Shown here in pieces: positions 17,820 through 20,713 of a stretch of DNA of 20,713 nt; position 1 is the stretch's first letter; the number at the start of each line of letters is the position of its first letter. The translations under genes were made by a program, and so were the position numbers. Source of the DNA: Ascoidea tarda (nom. inval.). Taxonomy: Eukaryota; Ascomycota; Saccharomycetes; Ascoideales; Ascoideaceae. The notes below the pieces were generated by a model. That model searched no databases and was not told the origin of the DNA. It was given only the letters and a program-made list of their open reading frames with translations. The stretch lies in contig JAKTTS010000277.1 of assembly GCA_030560485.1 (NCBI GenBank), forward strand, positions 1 to 20,713. Direction: 5' to 3'.

Positions 17820-18166
17820 CATGATTTCTGCTCATTTTTTTACTCAACTCTTATTCAATGTTTTGGATTTCGGTCTGATTAGTACTGGATTACCAATAAA
17901 AAGCTGTTTGGCATTATCATAATATAACAATATGTAGTATTTTAGTATTAAAGTAGTATCAGTAACATCAACAGGCTAATATGTCGTCAAATTTGGTGCC
18001 TGAAAAAGAAAATAAGTTTAAATCTATAAATCACCTCAATTGGAATTGTGCAATTAAAAGAGAATGAGCTAAAAAAACTAATCAATTTGAATTCAATTCA
18101 TGAATCTATAAATCAATAAACTGATTAACGAATTAATAAATGATACTATATTATCTATAAAATTAC

Positions 18167-18200
18167 AAAAGAAAAAAAAGAAAAAAAAAAGAAAAAAAAA
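18167..18200 (+). repeat. Poly(dA) tract with interspersed G
   Basis: A run of 34 purines, nearly all A with three G. Such poly(dA:dT) tracts exclude nucleosomes in yeast and often mark promoters or origins. Confidence 0.7.
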
Positions 18201-18599
18201 TGGACTTATAATTATATTATATTATATCTTTATCCCGTTATTATAAATTTGTAATATCGTTCAATTAATGTATATATTAAAGAATAAAATAAAATGTAAA
18301 GCAATTAAAAACAAAACATAACAAAAAAAATACTCTAAGAAAAATGAGGATAAAAAATCATAAGATAAAAGTTATCAAACTAATAAAATTATTTTATGAT
18401 GTTTTCAATTGTTTTAAAATGTTTTAAATAGATTTGGATTGATTTAAATTTGATTTTTAAACTATCTGTGAAATGGCTTTAAAATGTTTTCTAAAGACTT
18501 TTAACCAGTTTACTAGTTGAGAGTTAACAGTTAATTGGAAACTTTATCGATAGCTCCTTGGTCATAAAGATCGATACTTGCTCTACAATTACAAGAAAG

Positions 18600-19140
18600 T
18601 ATTACATCTGCAAACAATTGTATTTCCTACGTTTTGCAAACCAATTGCTGCTCAACACTTCAATAGAATAACCACCTGGTAGAGCTGTTTTGTATATATA
18701 TTGCTCTATCACCAGCTCTGGCATCCCGCGATAGCAGCCAATAGTTCTGGTGCACAAAAAACGATTTGCAGCTCATTCACAGAGCATTCTTGCCGCAAAC
18801 TCTAACTGTTTTAAGCAAGACACGCGTTTTTATGCGTTAGACCGCGACTTACCTTTGCTGACAGCGACAAAACCACATAAAGTCACTGTTAACAGGATGC
18901 TGTGCATGTACATACTCATCCTGCAGTATGACGCACTGCTCTCATTTGCCTATTCAGGAACGGCGCTTCTACCGGGACGTCGATAAGAACCGCTCCCACT
19001 AGCGCAGGGCTCTGTGTGCTCTTGTATACTCGAGTGAGCACCTTCCAAACAGCTATTGAGAGCTGTTTTTTTACTGTTTGCAAAGCACCTATTTGGATCG
19101 CAGCTGTTGTTCTTTTCTCTTTAAAATCACTAGCCACTAG
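18600..19140. promoter_or_regulatory. Orphan GC-rich island, promoter-like or non-coding RNA locus
   Basis: This block is much richer in G+C than the kilobases around it and resembles the islands upstream of PHO23, HIS2, ARG4 and BFA1. It has a TATATATATT stretch (18693-18702) flanked by TAGAGC/GCTCTA, an ACGCGT-N4-ATGCGTT motif (18822-18838) also found upstream of HIS2, and a hairpin plus T7 at its right end. Frames inside (18750-18986 on +, 18916-19137 on -) are short, overlap and match no family. An unannotated transcript is possible; its direction is not determined. Confidence 0.35.
19047..19072 (+). terminator. Hairpin followed by T7 (terminator-like)
   Basis: AAACAGCT (19047-19054), a 6-nt loop and AGCTGTTT (19061-19068) form an 8-bp stem that runs into seven T (19066-19072). 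Seven T would be enough to stop RNA polymerase III. It could end a rightward small RNA from the orphan island, but no A/B box was seen to support Pol III. Confidence 0.3.
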
Positions 19141-19476
19141 GGTTGCTCTTTTCTTTGTCTTAATGCAAAGGCTCTTTGGTATTCCATAGTATTTTATTGC
19201 AATTTTATCACTGGCAACCTACTTTTATCATTTCACTTTCACAGTTTTTTAAAGTTATCCAACTTGCTGAACTTGAATTTGTTGTGACTGTTTTTCTTTT
19301 TACAGTGCTTTCTGATTTCTTCTTACTTTATCTGAACAAAACCATAAACTGATATTTCCGTAATGAAAAAGGATTTCACATATTTTTTTTTTCTTCATAC
19401 GCTCTATCTTGTTGGTTAGATAATCTTGTGAATCTTATGTACTATCAGTCTGACTATTTTGCTCTTGTATCATTAA

Positions 19477-19939
19477 TTGAGCGCAATTGGGTAATTGAAT
19501 GCGTGAACAGAAATTTTAAGAATTCCCTAGACTAAAAACCATTCAACCTGATTTTTGACAATAATATACCAAAATAAAATAAAATAAAATTGTGTAATTA
19601 TCTGTGCAACACCCTAACACCCAATTGAATTGAATTGAATTTCTTTGCAATTGCCATAATTAGATGTAGCCATTTTAGTTGAAATTACAATGAATTAAAA
19701 ACCAGAAAAAAAAAGAAATTGAAATTACTTTATTTGTTTTCCTCTCCCTTCTTGTCATTCTTCATTTAGTCCACAAAACTTGTTCATAATTTCACTTATT
19801 TATTTCATTTACTTTTTTTTCTTTATTTTATCATTCATTCTTCTCGTATGAAAAATTCAACTGAAATTGCCTAATAAACTTTTAAAAGATATTTGGTATT
19901 TCCTTATTTCTCTTCTGTTTTAGGTTTTTGAGCGCAATT
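19477..19939 (+). repeat. TTGAGCGCAATT repeated twice, 451 bp apart
   Basis: Exact 12-bp copies lie at 19477-19488 and 19928-19939. The second is followed at once by TCCGCGCGGA (19943-19952), a 10-bp palindrome that is strikingly GC-rich for this region. This may be a factor-binding pair. Confidence 0.4.
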
Positions 19940-20209
19940 TCGTCCGCGCGGAGTTTAAAAAACAAGACAAAAAAAAACAAAAATCTAATAAGCAGCTATA
20001 AAAAAAGTAAAAAAGTAAAAAAAACCATAGAGTTTTTGTTATCGGGACACTTGATTTCTCAAACAAAAAAAAGAAAAAAAAAACTGTAATAAAAAAGTGA
20101 AGTCTGTCTCATTTAATCCGGGTTTAAAAGCTTTACCCCAATATTTTTTTTGTTCAATACTTCTCATTACAATGTAGATAAAAAAATTATATAGTTCAAT
20201 TCAATGACG

Positions 20210-20247
20210 ATAGTGATGATAGTAGTGATAGCAGGCATCATCGCTAT
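20210..20247 (+). repeat. Imperfect 11-bp inverted repeat
   Basis: ATAGTGATGAT (20210-20220) pairs with ATCATCGCTAT (20237-20247) with one G-T pair and a 16-nt loop. GTGATGA is C-box-like, but no matching D box and no second arm make a snoRNA case. Confidence 0.3.
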
Positions 20248-20400
20248 ATCTCAACTCAATTGATTGATAACCATTGTAGCTCACTAATCAATTCAATCAA
20301 AAGAACTACAAACGATCTTGTTAAGCAAGTTGCAAATTAAGTAAAAACTTCCAACAAGCTTGATTTTAGATCAGTTTATTTTCTTCTATTTTCTCCAACC

Positions 20401-20427
20401 AAAAAAAAAAAAAGAAAAAAAAAGAAA
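20401..20427 (+). repeat. Poly(dA) tract with interspersed G
   Basis: A 27-nt stretch of A with two G. It is similar to the tract at 18167-18200. Confidence 0.7.
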
Positions 20428-20706
20428 CTAAGTCCCCAGAAACAATTCTGTGAATCTTTTAGTACCAGTGATTTAATTAAAAAAAAAATTGTTTTATGTT
20501 TTAACAAATTTTTTGTCAAATCATAAGCTTTCATTTAATTCAATTTAATGTATATCCGTTATTTTGATGTCTTAAATTTATTGAGAAAAAAAAGTAATGA
20601 AACTAATAAAACTGGATATAGTGAAATCCTAAATCATGTTTTTGAATCAGTTTTATAATGCTATTACTAAATTTCGATCGCTAATTGAGAATCGAGAATA
20701 AAAAAT

Positions 20707-20713
20707 TGACTCA
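20707..20713 (+). promoter_or_regulatory. Gcn4/AP-1 core TGACTCA at the window edge
   Basis: A perfect TGACTCA lies in the last seven bases. Gcn4 uses this core in front of amino-acid synthesis genes. It would make sense if a rightward gene starts just outside the window, but nothing else supports that. Confidence 0.25.

Larger units (their letters stand above)
16501..18599. other. Gene-free AT-rich stretch
   Basis: About 2.1 kb without a reading frame I can support on either strand. A minus-strand frame at 16578-16832 is low-complexity, and a 28-codon ATG frame at 17981 has no family match. The stretch holds repeated TGTAAT and TAATTTAATTG units, a 28-bp palindrome, a cluster of GATAAG sites and a long A-rich tract. 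No tRNA A- and B-box pair was seen. Confidence 0.55.
19141..20713. other. Gene-free AT-rich stretch to the window edge
   Basis: No supportable coding frame. It contains T- and A-rich tracts, AAAAT and TTGAA simple repeats (about 19570-19592 and 19624-19640), a repeated TTGAGCGCAATT, a CCGCGCGG palindrome, an 11-bp hairpin at 20210-20247 and TGACTCA at the very end. The last kilobase may be the upstream region of a gene beyond the window. Confidence 0.5.

Noticed and set aside
17860-17895. CCGAAATCCAAA on the minus strand, resembling the core of CDEIII
   Set aside because: The left half of CDEIII does not match, and no CDEI with an 80-bp AT-rich CDEII lies at the right distance.
17981-18064. 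28-codon ATG frame (MSSNLVPEKENK...)
   Set aside because: Very short, no splice donor inside, no homologue recognised. Kept only as part of the shared-block observation.
18845-18875. ACTTACCTT, as at the 5' end of U1 snRNA
   Set aside because: No U1 stem-loops follow and the upstream bases are wrong for a 5' end. A 9-mer alone is weak.
15884-20713. Search for tRNA genes, LTRs or transposon ORFs in the gene-free region
   Set aside because: No B-box-like GGTTCGAATCC with a partner A box, no terminal repeats and no transposase or polymerase motifs were seen by eye.

Overview
The window looks like nuclear DNA of a budding yeast (Saccharomycotina). Coding regions are AT-rich and favour TTA/TTG leucine codons. 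Proteins carry long Asn, Gln and Ser tracts. Genes are mostly intronless, and the one intron I can define is a 97-nt 5'-proximal intron with a GTAAGT donor and a TACTAAC branch site. Six proteins are recognisable from remembered family sequence: Pho23, Med20/Srb2, Smi1/Knr4, His2, Arg4 and Bfa1/Byr4. I cannot name the species. I found no CTG codon at a conserved position, so CUG decoding stays open.

Layout, left to right. 1-2519 (+) is the 3' part of a Gln-rich, activator-like protein I do not recognise. 3164-4702 (+) is PHO23, the ING-family PHD subunit of the Rpd3L histone deacetylase. 5326-6337 (+) is MED20/SRB2, a Mediator head subunit with a short first exon. 6822-8519 (-) is SMI1/KNR4, a cell-wall regulator that is convergent with MED20. 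9423-10376 (+) is HIS2, histidinol-phosphate phosphatase, divergent from SMI1. 10492-11898 (-) is ARG4, argininosuccinate lyase, convergent with HIS2 across 115 nt. 12476-15883 (-) is BFA1/BYR4, the mitotic-exit GAP subunit, about twice the usual length. From 15884 to the end (4.8 kb) I find no gene.

The genes do not form one pathway. They are housekeeping neighbours: transcription/chromatin (unknown activator, PHO23, MED20), cell wall (SMI1), amino-acid synthesis (HIS2, ARG4) and cell cycle (BFA1).

The most unusual feature is base composition. Islands that are clearly richer in G+C than their surroundings lie upstream of PHO23, HIS2/SMI1, ARG4 and BFA1, and the one at HIS2 runs into the gene as a steep 5'-to-3' fall in GC3. 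A fifth island of the same kind (about 18600-19140) has no gene attached. It carries a TATA-like stretch, a composite motif also found upstream of HIS2, and a hairpin followed by seven T. It is the best candidate here for an undescribed transcription unit, possibly a non-coding RNA, but this is inference. I saw no tRNA, rRNA, CRISPR array, transposon or virus-like element.
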